This document shows positions 62,928 to 64,000 of a DNA stretch of 64,000 bases, piece after piece. The notes under the pieces are model-generated. The model made no database searches. It was not told the origin of the DNA and saw nothing but the letters and a program-made list of their open reading frames with translations. The DNA comes from Casp-alpha2 sp036337015 (lineage in GTDB: Bacteria > Pseudomonadota > Alphaproteobacteria > Rhodospirillales > Casp-alpha2): positions 372,001 to 436,000 of the forward strand of contig JAYZEZ010000007.1 of assembly GCA_036337015.1 (NCBI GenBank). The letters are read 5' to 3'. Each line of letters starts with the position of its first letter. Within the stretch, counting starts at the first letter, position 1. Position numbers and translations under genes: made by a program.

Positions 62928-63950
62928 ATGTATATACCTATTATTCAAAGCTTAGATGACATCCATGACGCGCTTAAATCTATGCCATCAGGTGATATTA
63001 TCTCTGCAAAAAAAGCCGCTAAAAGAGAGCTTCAATTAACAAAACCTAATGGATCACTTGGGCAGCTTGAAGAAATAAGCCAATGGTTATGCAATTGGCA
63101 AGGACACCATCCACCAACTATGAGCAAACCTAAGGCACACGTATTTGCCGGCAATCATGGTGTAGTCGAACATGGAATATCTGCATTTCCTGCTGAAGTA
63201 ACGGCCCAGATGATAAATAATTTCAAGGCTAAAGGAGCTGCGATCAACCAATTATGCCATACTTTTGATATTGAATTTTCCTTAGATGCAATTTCTATCA
63301 ATCGACCAACAGGTGATTTTACTAAGGTCCCCGCAATGACAGAAACTGAGTTTATCAGTTCGTTTGTATTTGGAATGGGTATTGTAAATGAAGACATTGA
63401 TGTGCTTTGTCTGGGGGAAATGGGTATTGGCAATACTACATCTGCTGCAGCTCTTTCGATGGCACTATTTGGAGAAACGGCAATTGATTGGACAGGCCCC
63501 GGAACTGGCATTAGTGACAAAGTGCTGAAGAAAAAAATAAAAGTTGTTGCTGATGCTGTTGCTCTTCATAATAATCCAGATCCTTTAAAAAATTTTTGCT
63601 GTCTTGGCGGAAAAGAATTAGCAGCGATTGCAGGCGCCGTTCTTGCAGCCCGATTTTATAGGGTTCCAATTTTACTTGATGGCTATGTATCTTGTGCTGC
63701 CGCTGCATCTCTAGAAGCGGCATGCCCTGGAGCGTTAGACCATTGTAGAGTAGGACATGTGTCAACTGAGCCAGGACATACAATGCTACTGGAAAAACTC
63801 GGACAAAAACCCTTGCTTAGTTTGAATATGCGTCTTGGAGAAGCTTCTGGCGCGGCAATCGCTGTATCAGTTCTTAAAGCTGCAGTAGCATGTCATACGG
63901 GAATGGCAACTTTTAACCAAGCAAAAATTAGTGAGAGATTAAAGATGTAA
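62928..63950 (+). CDS. cobT: Nicotinate-nucleotide:dimethylbenzimidazole phosphoribosyltransferase
   Basis: 340 residues. CobT/CobU motifs are KPNGSLGQLEE, FAGNHGVVEHGISAFP, GEMGIGNTTSAAA, the GPGTGIS loop, the DGYVSCAAAASLEA segment and the closing GEASGAAIAVSVLKAAV with a catalytic Glu region (each in order). It makes alpha-ribazole phosphate, the lower ligand precursor. No BluB gene for dimethylbenzimidazole is in the window. Confidence 0.95.
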   Translation: MYIPIIQSLDDIHDALKSMPSGDIISAKKAAKRELQLTKPNGSLGQLEEISQWLCNWQGHHPPTMSKPKAHVFAGNHGVVEHGISAFPAEVTAQMINNFKAKGAAINQLCHTFDIEFSLDAISINRPTGDFTKVPAMTETEFISSFVFGMGIVNEDIDVLCLGEMGIGNTTSAAALSMALFGETAIDWTGPGTGISDKVLKKKIKVVADAVALHNNPDPLKNFCCLGGKELAAIAGAVLAARFYRVPILLDGYVSCAAAASLEAACPGALDHCRVGHVSTEPGHTMLLEKLGQKPLLSLNMRLGEASGAAIAVSVLKAAVACHTGMATFNQAKISERLKM

Positions 63951-64000
63951 AAAATTTAGGGCTAATCCATTTAAAATCGTAACATTTATTAATTTTTACT

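Noticed and set aside
1..64000. CRISPR array, insertion sequence, prophage or integrase
   Set aside because: No regularly spaced repeats, transposase, integrase or terminal inverted repeats were seen; the tRNA-Leu has no visible attachment-site duplication beside it.

Overview
The window is about 64 kb of AT-rich DNA (near 40% G+C by eye) from a Gram-negative, aerobic alphaproteobacterium, most likely a marine Rhodospirillales-like lineage. The pointers are a C-terminal-Phe porin, a Coq7-type ubiquinone hydroxylase, DsbB, citramalate synthase, class II DAHP synthase, YcgN and YjbQ family proteins, and an aerobic-style CobN with very compact gene packing. The exact taxon cannot be fixed from the sequence alone.

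Layout. 1-13.5 kb is mostly housekeeping: the C-terminal end of mnmH, a porin with a clear terminator, gor, class II DAHP synthase, nadE, cysS, a small formyltransferase, cimA, trmJ, coq7, dsbB and a DedA-like protein. 13.6-22.3 kb is a minus-strand catabolic region: a Ugp-type ABC importer (ATPase, two permeases, binding protein, terminator) followed by a Zn-alcohol dehydrogenase, a GpdQ-like phosphodiesterase, a CaiB-type CoA-transferase and an MBL hydrolase. 22.6-26.7 kb is a methyl-transfer module: a UroD-like methyltransferase fused to a corrinoid protein, a LysR regulator, and a core-MetE methionine synthase. 26.7-33.2 kb is mixed: tRNA-Leu(CAA), a CDO-like cupin, a DHH phosphoesterase, a TPR/2OG-oxygenase protein, YjbQ, a YgjP-like peptidase, a DapA-family aldolase and YcgN.

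33.3-64 kb is dominated by cobalt. A first cobalamin block (cobB, cbiD, cobK, cobM, cbiG-cobJ fusion, cobI, cobL, cobH, cbiX) is followed by a sulfide arm (DUF1641, SQR, TusA, DsrE), then cbtB, an NrtA/TauA-type ABC importer, a Co-type thiocyanate-hydrolase-like set (scnB, scnA, scnC and a P15K-like activator) and a divergent CynR-like regulator. A second cobalamin block follows (cobD, cobQ, cobO, cobN, cobW, cobU, a cobalamin riboswitch, cobC, cobS, cobT).

How it fits together (inference). Thiocyanate, or a related small nitrogen/sulfur compound, would be imported and hydrolysed by a cobalt enzyme. The nitrogen would be assimilated and the reduced sulfur passed to SQR, TusA and DsrE. Cobalt uptake and cobalamin synthesis surround it, and a corrinoid-dependent methyltransferase with core-MetE would use the corrinoid to move methyl groups from an unidentified substrate to homocysteine. 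The two most interesting systems are the 45.5-52 kb thiocyanate-type island and the 22.6-26.7 kb fused corrinoid methyltransferase module.
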